Below, piece after piece: positions 1-8,986 of a stretch of 64,000 nt of DNA. The stretch is taken from the NCBI RefSeq assembly GCF_001012815.1, contig NZ_JYJP01000116.1:1-64000 (forward strand). Direction: 5' to 3'. The stretch's first letter is position 1. Each line of letters begins with the position of its first letter. Made by a program: the position numbers and the translations under genes. A model generated the notes under the pieces. The model did no database searches, had not been told where the DNA came from, and saw nothing but the letters and a program-made list of their open reading frames with translations. This DNA is from Vibrio mexicanus. Lineage in GTDB: Bacteria > Pseudomonadota > Gammaproteobacteria > Enterobacterales > Vibrionaceae.

Positions 1-897
1 CAGTTCATGTTCGTGTTCGAGCAACTTCTCTAATCGTTCTTCAAATGGTTCTGGTCTTTTATCGATACGGAAGTAAGAGTGTGATTCTGAGCGGTGGAAG
101 CTCTCACCTGTTATAACTGCGCTTTTCCCGTTGTCCATGAAGTTGAATATTTGCGCGATGAAGTAGTCATTATCTCTTTCGGTATTGAGGTGCACTTTTC
201 CCGTTGGCTGAACTATGATTGGCGCTACATTATAGCCGCCTTTACTTTTCTTATTTTCACAATACAGGTAGAGCTCCATTCCTGTCTTACGCTCTAGAAA
301 ACCTAAATTTTCGAATCGACAAGCGGCTAGTCGTCCACCGAACCAGGTGTATACAATCTGGCGTTTTCGGTCGAAATAAATATTGGCCGGCTTTGGGGTT
401 TTGATGAAGACGGCTGTAAAAAAAATAGCGAGAGAGCTAGTTATCAAAGCTATGGCTATATCGATAAATACGGATGTTTTATAGTTTTCAGTTCCATAGT
501 GAGTAACTGCTTTTAGATAACTGGCGAATGAGCCATTACCACTTTTACCTAGCATAGTTTCGTAGTATTTGTGATTTAGAGCTGATTGTTCGTCAGCTCT
601 CAGCTCTAAGACTTCTTTAGCAAAAGCTAGCTGATCTTCAGTTGGTCCTAATTTCCCCACAAAAGTAAATGAGAGTACCCACAGCCCAATAACCAAAGGT
701 AAAAGATACGCAAGCCTCAACCCATTTTTTGCATCTCGAACAGAAATAACATCATCCGTGACTGTCATAAAGGGTTCTAGCGGGTCATCCGCAGGCTGAA
801 TGGTTTTAAAGTGGGAAGAAACCGACTCTCGCCATTTAATCAGTTTTTGTGGGTATTGATATCTGACCAAGAAGCCCTGGTTATTCGATCGTTTCAT
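1..897 (-). CDS. Two-helix membrane protein, candidate immunity to the VasX-like effector (3' end off the window)
   Basis: An open frame of 299 codons runs from an ATG at 895-897 (complement) off the left edge without a stop. Residues about 62-81 and 142-165 are strongly hydrophobic, so this is probably a two-pass inner-membrane protein; the remainder is polar. I recognise no catalytic motif. The start codon overlaps the stop of the upstream effector (ATGA at 894-897), which suggests translational coupling. In Vibrio cholerae the pore-forming effector vasX is followed by tsiV2, which encodes a membrane immunity protein; position, coupling and topology make the same role likely here, but that is inference and not homology I can show. 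Confidence 0.75.
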   Translation of the reverse strand, partial: MKRSNNQGFLVRYQYPQKLIKWRESVSSHFKTIQPADDPLEPFMTVTDDVISVRDAKNGLRLAYLLPLVIGLWVLSFTFVGKLGPTEDQLAFAKEVLELRADEQSALNHKYYETMLGKSGNGSFASYLKAVTHYGTENYKTSVFIDIAIALITSSLAIFFTAVFIKTPKPANIYFDRKRQIVYTWFGGRLAACRFENLGFLERKTGMELYLYCENKKSKGGYNVAPIIVQPTGKVHLNTERDNDYFIAQIFNFMDNGKSAVITGESFHRSESHSYFRIDKRPEPFEERLEKLLEHEHEL

Positions 898-3800
898 TTT
901 CCACCCTGGTATATGCTGCTTGGCTTATCGTCTACCATACCATAGTACGTTTTTTCGAGTTCGCCTTTAGAAGTTAGCATGCGTTTTGGAACAATCACCT
1001 CATGGCTCTGCTGATAATACCAATGTAAGTTAAGCTCCTTGCCATGCGCACTCTCCATTTCAACGTCAAAATTGAGATGTAATGTGCCATCAACGATTTC
1101 ATTCTGGAAAAAATCATTACTGTTCATTGCATTAGTGAGTGCTTGGCGAAACGCTTCAGTTGCAGGCTTATTTTCTACTATTTGGAAATTTACCATTTTT
1201 GATATAGGTTGCATAATATCAACAGGAGTGTGTGTACTACAAATTGCCCCGATGACATTGGACTTTCCAGGTATGAACCCAGGTAGTTGAAGTCGATAGC
1301 CATAGACTTTTCTGGTCGGAGATAATTCTTCTTTCACCCAAACTCGTAGTATTGGACGTAATAATAGATTCATAAATTCTTGTTGTTCGATTTGTAACGC
1401 GATCTGTAGGGTAGGAAGAACGTTATGTTTAGGTGAAAGGGCTAATCTTTGTTTTATAGTATGTTTACCACCGTCTAAAAAATCCCAAAATGGTACTTCT
1501 TACTCTTTCCCCAGAAGCAGCTAGATAGTAGTTTCTCTAGTTCTGATTTGTGATATTTAGCTGCTATTTCCTCGGCAACAAGCAGGAACGCAAAGGCAAT
1601 CAGAGCAAACCAGCCAGATTGAGCGGTTGCTGAACGTATGTTGAGCAGATATAGAGCTGGACCTGCTGCAAACATTGAGTAGCTGAGCATTCTAGTGATA
1701 TTGGCATACATCAAACCTCGGTTTCCTGAATCATGTGCATCTACCGCATTGGCGGTTGACGACACCAGTAATGCGAGGTTGGAAAGTCCTATCAAGCCTG
1801 TTAAAGCTTTGGCTTGGCCGAGGCTTTTCATATGCGCCAATTTTGCATCAAGTTTTACCGTAGCTAACTTAGCGCCTCCTTTGGCAGCTACACCAAATAA
1901 GGAAGGTAGGCCAGTTCTCACTGCGTAATTAAAAGAGGTCGAGTTTATGGCTTTTCGGGCAAGCAAGACTTGAGCACGTTGTACTCCCCTTTTATCGACA
2001 ATTGCCGCGGATAACGCGGCTACCGCAGTTGATAGTGTTTGTGTTGGTGTAATCCAGTTATGTGGTTTGGTTGGGTCGCTTGCTCAAACTCATCAATCTG
2101 TGCCAGTTGCATTAGAACGTCTATATTGGCTCTCATTGATAACATAGATAGCGCACCATCTAAGCTTTTTCCTAATAAAGCTATATTAGTGTCAGCATCA
2201 AAGCTAACGTATCGGTGGCTGTAGTTAGGGAGTGTCAGTTTTGCTATTGGGGAGTCATTCGCCGCATTTTCAAGTTTTGGTAACGTATTTGCTCTCTCTT
2301 GGTTGCTCCATGAAATGAGTTTTTTTGCGAAAGGCAACGCGCTTTGCGTTTTGAGTACTGGAAAATTGCTTTTTCCGTTTGAATCGATATTTTTGGCAAG
2401 CAGTCTTCCTAACTCATCAATCGAGACCCTTACTTTTCCATCAAGTTCTATTATTCCAAAGCCTTTCTCAAAGAAGGTTGGAATAAAATCAAGTAACCCT
2501 GAATACGCTACTGGTTTTAAGTTTGATACGGATGTAGCTAGGTGGCCCTGCCCATATTTGGCCAATGCCGCAGTCCAGCTCCAGAGATACTGAAGTACAC
2601 TCGCTGTGTTATCTGCAAGCTCAGAGGCGAGCTCAGACCAATCTATGAGATTTTGACATTGGAGCAAAATGGTTTCGAGTTTATCTTGGTATATAAAATA
2701 GGTGTTGTTTGCCCCGTTTTCATAGGCAGCATTGATCATGCTAACAACAACATCGTGTCCTTCTTGTGTTGCCCCAATACCATCGAGAACTGATGAAATG
2801 ATTGCGTTCAGCTTTTGGAGTTCTTTGAATGGGTCGGTGAGTTCTTGTGTATCAAAGAACATATTAAGATAGCCGTCAAGCGAGCCTACAGTCCCATCAG
2901 CCAGATCCTGATAAGAAAAAGACGAAAATAGGTCTAGATATGCTGTTCGTGAAGCGGCTAAAGCCTCGCCCTCTTCTTTGCTTTGTTTGTAAAATTCAGT
3001 GAGCTCTTCAACATGAATATTTTCATTTATGGCAGCTTGTATTTGAGGCTCATCTGATGAGTTCTCATTGAGTTGCAAGATGAATTCACCAATGGTTTTT
3101 GGATATATCTCGGTTGCCTCGCTAGCCTTTTCCCCACTAAAAAGAAGAGCCAGTATGAATGCAATATCTGCCTGCCGCCCAACCGGATCATACAACGCAA
3201 CTAAAGTGCCATTTTCCTCATCGCATTGGCTCTTTTGCATGGTTTCGACTACGCCCTCAGGAGAAAGGTGGTAGCTCAAATAGCTTGTTAATAGTCTACG
3301 CCGTGCTTTTCAGGTTTATCTGACTCAACCTTTAGCCACTTATCTTCTGATGTTCGATAATCCTCTACTAGCTTCGTAAAGTTGTCTTCACTAGCCTCGG
3401 CACTGTAATCTCCACTTGCGGCGGTTAAATCTACGCGCTGCATGGATTTAGCGCGCAGTTCTTCATCTTCATTCATTTTATCGATGATGGAAGGTGCCCA
3501 CTCATGTTCTGAGTAAGCGATGGAGATCTCTTCCGTATTGGCGGAAGCAAACGCGAATGGGTAGAAGGTTGCGCCTGATGAGGTATCGAGTGTTAAGCCG
3601 TCTTGAGCGTTTTCGCCGTTGGTAAACAGGTGTTTTTCAAACTTTTCAAGCACACCTGTTGGGGTTTCAACTTGCTTGTATTTGAAGATATGGAACTGAT
3701 CTTTACTGCCTTCTTCTTTAATGTATATCCAGCCTTCACGTAGTAGGCGTAGTACATAGCCACCAGTGTCTTGTAGGCCAGTCGCCCCTTCCATTTCTGC

Positions 3801-5343
3801 CATTGTTGGTGGCGCTTGAGGCGGAAGGAGGTTCCCATCTTCATCGGCAAAGTTGGCGTAGCCATAACGTACAGGGTAGATGGGCATAACACTTGCGACA
3901 CACCCTGGCACTTCATTCAAGAAGGGATCGACGGTATCAATGGTCTCGATGGTATTCACCACGGTATCAATCACGCCCGCCTCGGCTGAGTAAGTGCTGG
4001 CACTGGCTTTGATAACATCGACTGTCGCGCTACCTAAGAGTAGTTTACTTGCTGTCATTTGCATTCTGACAAACGTTAAGCTGATCAGCTCTGGCAGCGA
4101 CTTCATGTAGATGTTGAGGGTATCTAGGTGCTTGGGAAAGATGTCGTTCGCAAGCACGACATAGTGATGGTTGCTCGCTTCTTGTTGCATGTATTGCAAG
4201 CGTGACTTGATTTTCCCTAGCAGGGCATCGAGCTTTTCATTGATCGTGCGCTTTGTTTCGTCCCAGTTGTAGTCTTGCAGGTAGCTTTGTGGGTTTCCAT
4301 GGCCACGTGCGCGCATAAAGGCAAAGAAGCGATCGCTAGTTTCATATGGCGCAAGAAGAAGAAGGTAGAGAGGATTTCCCCTTCTTCTAATAGAGTAGGC
4401 ATAAGGTAAGAAAGCAGCGTTTCTGTGGTATGCGGCAGTACGAGGTTGATGTTACCAATAAGGGCGTCGGTGAGCTTCTCAAGTGAATACTTGGAATTGT
4501 CACTGATGTGTTCAAAGCTGAGTGTGACCTCGGTTTCTACAATTTCTTGGAAAAAGCGGTCGTTAGTGAGGTCTTGTCCAATCGCCCCCAAGGTGTGAGG
4601 GAGGTTTCTACTCGAACGGGTTTCCAAAATGGTGTTTGAGCCTTGCATGCCAGAACGAAGAAGTCTTCCTCACACTCGTCTTCGACATAACGTGGGTTAG
4701 AACGCAGAGTTGGTGTAACTTCAAATGGATCAGCACTTTCTTCCACTTTGATTTTTACTATGCCCGATTTCAAGCCATCGGCGACACCTTGGCCGCTTCC
4801 GCCTAAGGTTCCAGAGCTTAATGCTGCGTTTCCTTTATCAGTGATTTGAAATTCTGCGTTGGTAAGCCTTTTGCCATTAGGATAGCGAGCGCTGATATTG
4901 AGTGTATAGGTTGGCTCCACGTCTTCTTCAACAATAACGGATGGGTTTTCTACACCAAAGCACATGGTATTGGCTTTGTTCATTGTCATATGATCGGATT
5001 GACGTGCAACACCTTTACCTTCGATTATTACGGTTGGCGAAGAGGTTACGAATTCCGCTTCATCAGCAATTGTGCCAGAGGCTACGCCTTTATGATCGCC
5101 ACCTTCGTCACCAGTACTGCTCGCGAACTTGCTGCCCTCTAAAGCGATGCTGTTACCGCCATCTGCTGTGACAGTTGTTGTACCGTCTACGAGATCTGCT
5201 GATTTTGCGTTGTTACCATACGGGATGGGAACAATGGGTTTGCCCACCTTGGTTAAGCATACGTCAGGCACAGAAGCATTTGCTTCGCCATCAGAGCCTT
5301 GATGGACAATACTTAAATCATTTGCGTTGATGGTTACAGGCAT
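894..5343 (-). CDS. T6SS effector: PAAR-like (DUF4150) domain fused to a VasX/BTH_I2691-type membrane toxin; five apparent frameshifts
   Basis: Restoring five single lost bases (at 4585-4589, 4375-4377, 3290-3291, 2080-2081 and 1500-1501) gives one reading frame of about 1484 residues from the ATG at 5343, which has a GAGGT ribosome site. Residues 1-140 match the PAAR-like DUF4150 spike tip (NGLSIVH-like start, PDVCLTKVG, VPIPYGN, STGDEGG). A short beta-type linker follows. Near residue 488 is the PIYPVRYGY motif of the VasX N-terminal region, then GYVLRLLREGWIYI and YSEHEWAPSIIDKMNED, both typical of the BTH_I2691 effector family. Three hydrophobic segments (about 1174-1200, 1219-1237, 1244-1262) fit the colicin-like membrane-active end of VasX. 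Pieces lie at 4537-5343, 4217-4648, 3288-4316, 2020-3279, 1475-1966 and 894-1373. As read, the gene is broken; all breaks are homopolymer losses like those in essential genes elsewhere, so a sequencing cause is likely, though five in one gene leaves decay possible. Confidence 0.8.
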
Positions 5344-5384
5344 AGTAAAGACCTCATGCTTATTTGGGCTGTCTAATGGGCGAA

Positions 5385-5837
5385 TTAATTTAGGCTGATT
5401 TTCTGGGCGCGGATTTTCTGCGCTTTCTCAGCATCGGATGTGATGTACTGAGCTTCGTTTTTTAGGTGACCTGTGCGGCCATCTAAGGTTGTTTTGGCGT
5501 TGCCGCTTTTTATCTCAACACTTTGCTCACCTTCAATTAAGATGGATTTAGCTCGAAGAGTGAGCGTGTCTTGTTCGAACACAGAAAAGTAGATATCAGT
5601 GAGTATGGGCAGTGAAATATCACCAGCGAAAAATTCAATTTTGCAGGCAAGCTGATTGTCGATTGCGACATAGATTTGAGCTGACGTAAACGCTCGTCCA
5701 ATACTCGCCCAAACAGCGCTTCCATGCGGGTTACCATCAAAGTCGACTTTGACTCGATTGTTTTCTGGGTGAATTTCAATGATGTGCCCAAAGCGGGGGA
5801 TAAACTGTTCGCTCATGTTCGAGCAGTCCTTACTCAT
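5385..5837 (-). CDS. DUF6484 / VgrG-associated small protein
   Basis: A 150-residue protein. The first half (PRFGHIIEIHPENNRVKVDF ... WASIGRAFTSAQIY) resembles the DUF6484 domain found in type VI secretion cargo clusters, related to the gp5/VgrG OB-fold. The second half (SILIEGEQSVEIKSGNAKTTLDGRTGH) has the repeating short beta strands of a VgrG-like helix tail. No full VgrG is present in the window. It lies 41 bases upstream of the PAAR-like effector on the same strand and is probably co-transcribed; it may help mount the PAAR-tipped effector on VgrG. The start could also be the internal Met at residue 8. Confidence 0.7.
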   Translation of the reverse strand: MSKDCSNMSEQFIPRFGHIIEIHPENNRVKVDFDGNPHGSAVWASIGRAFTSAQIYVAIDNQLACKIEFFAGDISLPILTDIYFSVFEQDTLTLRAKSILIEGEQSVEIKSGNAKTTLDGRTGHLKNEAQYITSDAEKAQKIRAQKISLN

Positions 5838-6117
5838 GATATTAAGTTCATAAAAACGAATAGCTTATCATTTGAGCAATTTTGTCTGTAATGTCAGAAC
5901 GACAGTGAAAACTGCGCCTTTGTATGGTTACTTAGTGATTGTAAGTTAAATGAAAGGCTGGTGTTGGTGAGAGTGTCGTTGGTGCTGGTGGATGTGTCTA
6001 AATTACGATGAAATTTATTTTTTTGACAGTGTGATGTTCAGCACGAAATCAGTTTCAAAGTTGTCGCTTATGATGAAGAATCCGTACCACGAGCGACAAC
6101 TAGAGAGCAAGGCAGTG
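5838..6117. other. Intergenic gap between T6SS module and greB
   Basis: About 280 bases with no convincing gene. It must hold the promoter of the minus-strand T6SS module and the 3' end of greB transcription. I see AT-rich tracts but no hairpin with a T-run that I would call a terminator. Confidence 0.4.
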
Positions 6118-6597
6118 CTAGGATTCTTGATAACGAATACTATTCACAAACCACTCTTTTTCGCCTTCAGGTGTGCGGACGATAAACTCATCGTCGACCT
6201 CTTTTTTCAGTAGAGCGCGAGCCATTGGCGAATCAATCGAGATGTAGTCTTTGACCCCACCATAGATTTCATCTGGGCCTACAATGCGAAATGTTTTGAT
6301 ATCGCCGTCTTCATTTTCGATCTCTACCCAAGCGCCGAAGAACACTTTGCCTTCTTGCTGAGGGGAATAGTCCACCACTTTAACCTGATCGAGGCGTTTT
6401 CTCAGGTAGCGCACGCGGCGATCAATCTCGCGCAGGCGCTTTTTGTTGTATTGATAGTCAGCGTTCTCACTTCTATCACCCAAGCTTGCCGCCCATGTGA
6501 CTTTTTTGGTGACTTCAGGACGTTCTTCTCGCCATAAAAAGTCGAGCTCTTGCTTGAGTTTGTCATAACCCTCGCGAGTAATTAGGTTCGTTTTCAT
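6118..6597 (-). CDS. greB: Transcription elongation factor GreB
   Basis: A 159-residue protein of the usual GreB length. It opens with MKTNLITREGYDKLKQEL and has the N-terminal coiled coil with WREERPEVTKKV, AASLGDRSENADYQYNKKRL (the acidic DRSENADYQY tip that reaches the RNA polymerase active site) followed by the RRVRYLRKRL segment that separates GreB from GreA. The C-terminal globular part carries the ISIDSPMARALLKKEVDDE motif. It rescues backtracked RNA polymerase by stimulating transcript cleavage. It is divergent from ompR, 171 bases away, the usual Vibrio arrangement. Confidence 0.96.
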   Translation of the reverse strand: MKTNLITREGYDKLKQELDFLWREERPEVTKKVTWAASLGDRSENADYQYNKKRLREIDRRVRYLRKRLDQVKVVDYSPQQEGKVFFGAWVEIENEDGDIKTFRIVGPDEIYGGVKDYISIDSPMARALLKKEVDDEFIVRTPEGEKEWFVNSIRYQES

Positions 6598-6768
6598 ATT
6601 CTTGACGTGATTAGATTGAATCTAGCTCATACATTAGCTAAAAAAGACATAAACGTTAACAATTCTTTACGCCACTTTGGGCATAACAGTGTTACATTTT
6701 ACGAGTTGCTCTTTAAGCGTTGTCTCGCTTAGAGTTAGCAGGCTTTAGTTATTAGGTGGAACCATTTC

Positions 6769-7488
6769 ATGCAAGAGAACTTTAAAATTTTAGTCGTGGA
6801 CGATGATGCTCGTCTACGTGCGCTATTGGAGCGTTACTTATCAGAGCAAGGATTCCAAGTACGCAGTGTTGCTAACAGTGAGCAGATGGACCGCCTGTTA
6901 ACTCGAGAAAACTTTCACCTTATGGTGTTGGACTTAATGCTACCGGGCGAAGATGGCTTGTCTATTTGCCGTCGTCTGCGTAATGCCAACAACATGTTGC
7001 CGATTCTAATGTTGACGGCAAAAGGTGATGAGATTGACCGTATCGTTGGCCTAGAAGTTGGTGCCGACGACTACCTACCAAAACCGTTTAACCCACGTGA
7101 GCTTTTGGCCCGCATCAAAGCGGTGCTGCGCCGTCAAACGATTGAAGCGCCGGGAGCGCCAAGCTCGGAAGAGTCTGTGGTTGAGTTCGGTGAGTTCCGT
7201 TTGAACTTAGGTACTCGCGAGATGTTCCGTGGTGATGAGGCGATGCCGCTAACCTCTGGTGAATTCGCGGTGCTGAAAGCATTGGTAACCAACGCGCGTG
7301 AGCCTATGTCTCGCGATAAGCTGATGAACATGGCGCGTGGCCGTGAGTACTCGGCGATGGAGCGTTCAATCGACGTTCAGATTTCGCGTTTGCGCCGTAT
7401 GTTGGAAGTGGATCCAAGTAAACCACGTTACATTCAAACGGTTTGGGGTTTAGGCTACGTCTTTGTTCCTGATGGCAAAGAGGTGTAA
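6769..7488 (+). CDS. ompR: Osmolarity response regulator OmpR
   Basis: 239 residues, the usual OmpR length. The receiver domain shows the acidic pocket (VVDDDARLR), the phosphorylated aspartate in LDLMLPGEDG, and the conserved lysine in LPKPFNPREL. The C-terminal winged helix (residues about 135-235) includes LTSGEFAVLKAL and the RLRRMLEVDP recognition region. An AGGTGG ribosome site precedes the ATG. It controls porin and envelope genes together with the EnvZ kinase encoded just downstream. A hairpin terminator lies between the two genes, see 7507-7540. Confidence 0.97.
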   Translation: MQENFKILVVDDDARLRALLERYLSEQGFQVRSVANSEQMDRLLTRENFHLMVLDLMLPGEDGLSICRRLRNANNMLPILMLTAKGDEIDRIVGLEVGADDYLPKPFNPRELLARIKAVLRRQTIEAPGAPSSEESVVEFGEFRLNLGTREMFRGDEAMPLTSGEFAVLKALVTNAREPMSRDKLMNMARGREYSAMERSIDVQISRLRRMLEVDPSKPRYIQTVWGLGYVFVPDGKEV

Positions 7489-7506
7489 TATCCGCCTGTA
7501 AATTCG

Positions 7507-7540
7507 AGCTCCTAGAGGCAATCCTTTAGGAGCTTTTTTC
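7507..7540 (+). terminator. Rho-independent-type hairpin between ompR and envZ
   Basis: An 8-base stem (AGCTCCTA at 7507-7514 paired with TAGGAGCT at 7527-7534) with a 12-base loop, followed by six T. It is 18 bases after the ompR stop and 64 bases before envZ, so it should reduce read-through and lower kinase relative to regulator. Confidence 0.7.
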
Positions 7541-7604
7541 TTCTTAAACTCATGCATCAACATGTGGCTAGAGCCACTTGCTTCTCAACAATTAGGATTC
7601 TCCT

Positions 7605-8927
7605 ATGCGTATTCGTAGCTCCTTTACTCAGTCCATTCTGATTTTCTTAACTTTGCTGATTGCTAGCCAAGTCTATTCGTATTACGCAGTATTTAATTAC
7701 GCTTTGATGCCAAGCTTGCAGCAATTCAATAAGATCTTAGGGCACGAAATCAACTTGATGCTGGATGATAAGTTGCAGCATGAAGGTGGGTTGGAAATGG
7801 ATGCGCCGCTGAGGAGGCGCGTTCTTGAGCAGCTTGGTGTGACCATGCATGCCGATGATAGTCCGATTGGTAAAGAGTATAAGCATGGCGTCGCCATCGA
7901 TTTGATGAGTGAAGACATGACTAACGAGCTCGGTACCCCAACTGAGGTTCGTATGATGCTGGGCAGTGAGAGCTATATTCTATGGATGAAGATAGATGCG
8001 CTGCCGGGCTCGGTGTTACGCATTCCACTTTCTGAGCTCCAGGAAGGGGATTTCTCGCCTCTGTTTCGCAATAGCTTGATTGTGGCACTGTTGATTGTTG
8101 CCGGTGTATGGCTGTTTATTCGTTTGCAGAATCGACCTTTGATTGCGTTGGAGAAGGCAGCTAAAGGTGTGGGACGAGGAGAGATCCCAGCCCCACTACC
8201 TGAAAAGGGCGCAACAGAGATTCGCGCCGTAACTCGCGCTTTCAATCAGATGTCTAAAGGCATTCAAGAGTTGGAAGAGGACCGAGCGCTTTTGATGGCA
8301 GGTATCAGTCATGATTTGCGAACGCCTTTAACACGTATTCGACTCGCGACAGAGATGATGTCGCCAGAAGACAGCTACTTGGCTGAAGGGATTATTGGTG
8401 ACACGGAAGAGTGTAACGAGATTATCAGTCAGTTTATGGATTACCTTAAGCCAGTGAACCCAGAAGCGTTTGAAGCGGTAGATATCAATGAAATAGCGAG
8501 TGATGTGGCAAGCTCTGAGGGTAGCTATGATATTGAGATTGAAACTGCGTTGGAGCCATCTATTAAATCGGCTCATGGCATTCCGATTGCCGTTAAGCGT
8601 TCGCTTAGCAACTTGGTGGTCAATGCGATTCGTTATGGTAATGGCTGGGTAAAAATATCAACCGGCATGACGGCAGACAACAAACTGGTCTGGATGTGTG
8701 TTGAGGATAACGGTCCGGGGATTGAGAAATCTCAGGTAGCCAAGCTGTTTGAACCTTTTACTCGCGGTGATACGGCGCGCGGAAGTGAAGGTACTGGGCT
8801 TGGATTGGCAATTGTGAAGCGAATTATCAGCCAACATAGTGGCTCGGTGTCGCTGACGAATCGCAATGAAGGTGGTTTAAAAGCGCAGATTAGCTTTCCA
8901 GTTCATACTGCCAAGAAGAAAGGGTAA
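7605..8927 (+). CDS. envZ: Sensor histidine kinase EnvZ
   Basis: 440 residues. TM1 is at about residues 10-30, a periplasmic domain follows, and TM2 is at about 153-172. A HAMP linker comes next (NRPLIALEKAAKGVGRGE). The H-box is AGISHDLRTPLTRIRLATE with the phosphorylated His, and the ATPase lobe has N (NLVVNAIRYGNG), G1 (EDNGPGI) and G2 (GTGLGLAIV) boxes. It phosphorylates and dephosphorylates OmpR in response to osmotic and membrane stress. It is separated from ompR by 116 bases with a hairpin, unlike the overlapping ompR-envZ of enteric bacteria. Confidence 0.95.
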   Translation: MRIRSSFTQSILIFLTLLIASQVYSYYAVFNYALMPSLQQFNKILGHEINLMLDDKLQHEGGLEMDAPLRRRVLEQLGVTMHADDSPIGKEYKHGVAIDLMSEDMTNELGTPTEVRMMLGSESYILWMKIDALPGSVLRIPLSELQEGDFSPLFRNSLIVALLIVAGVWLFIRLQNRPLIALEKAAKGVGRGEIPAPLPEKGATEIRAVTRAFNQMSKGIQELEEDRALLMAGISHDLRTPLTRIRLATEMMSPEDSYLAEGIIGDTEECNEIISQFMDYLKPVNPEAFEAVDINEIASDVASSEGSYDIEIETALEPSIKSAHGIPIAVKRSLSNLVVNAIRYGNGWVKISTGMTADNKLVWMCVEDNGPGIEKSQVAKLFEPFTRGDTARGSEGTGLGLAIVKRIISQHSGSVSLTNRNEGGLKAQISFPVHTAKKKG

Positions 8928-8948
8928 TGTCTCCAAACAACAGTGAAT

Positions 8949-8976
8949 AAAAGAGCGGCTCTGAGCCGCTCTTTTT
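8949..8976. terminator. Bidirectional terminator between envZ and recG
   Basis: Perfect stem AAGAGCGGCTC / GAGCCGCTCTT with A-run before and T-run after. It lies between the convergent envZ and recG stops and can serve both strands. Confidence 0.85.
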
Positions 8977-8986
8977 ACTTTTTGAA

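Noticed and set aside
894..1966. Two separate small genes (894-1373 and 1475-1966)
   Set aside because: Frames join on restoring one base at 1500-1501; the gap between them is open and codes in the same sense, so they are one piece of the effector.
3593..3916. A 107-codon ORF inside the effector gene on the same strand
   Set aside because: It is in another frame of the VasX region, which carries the clear protein motifs.
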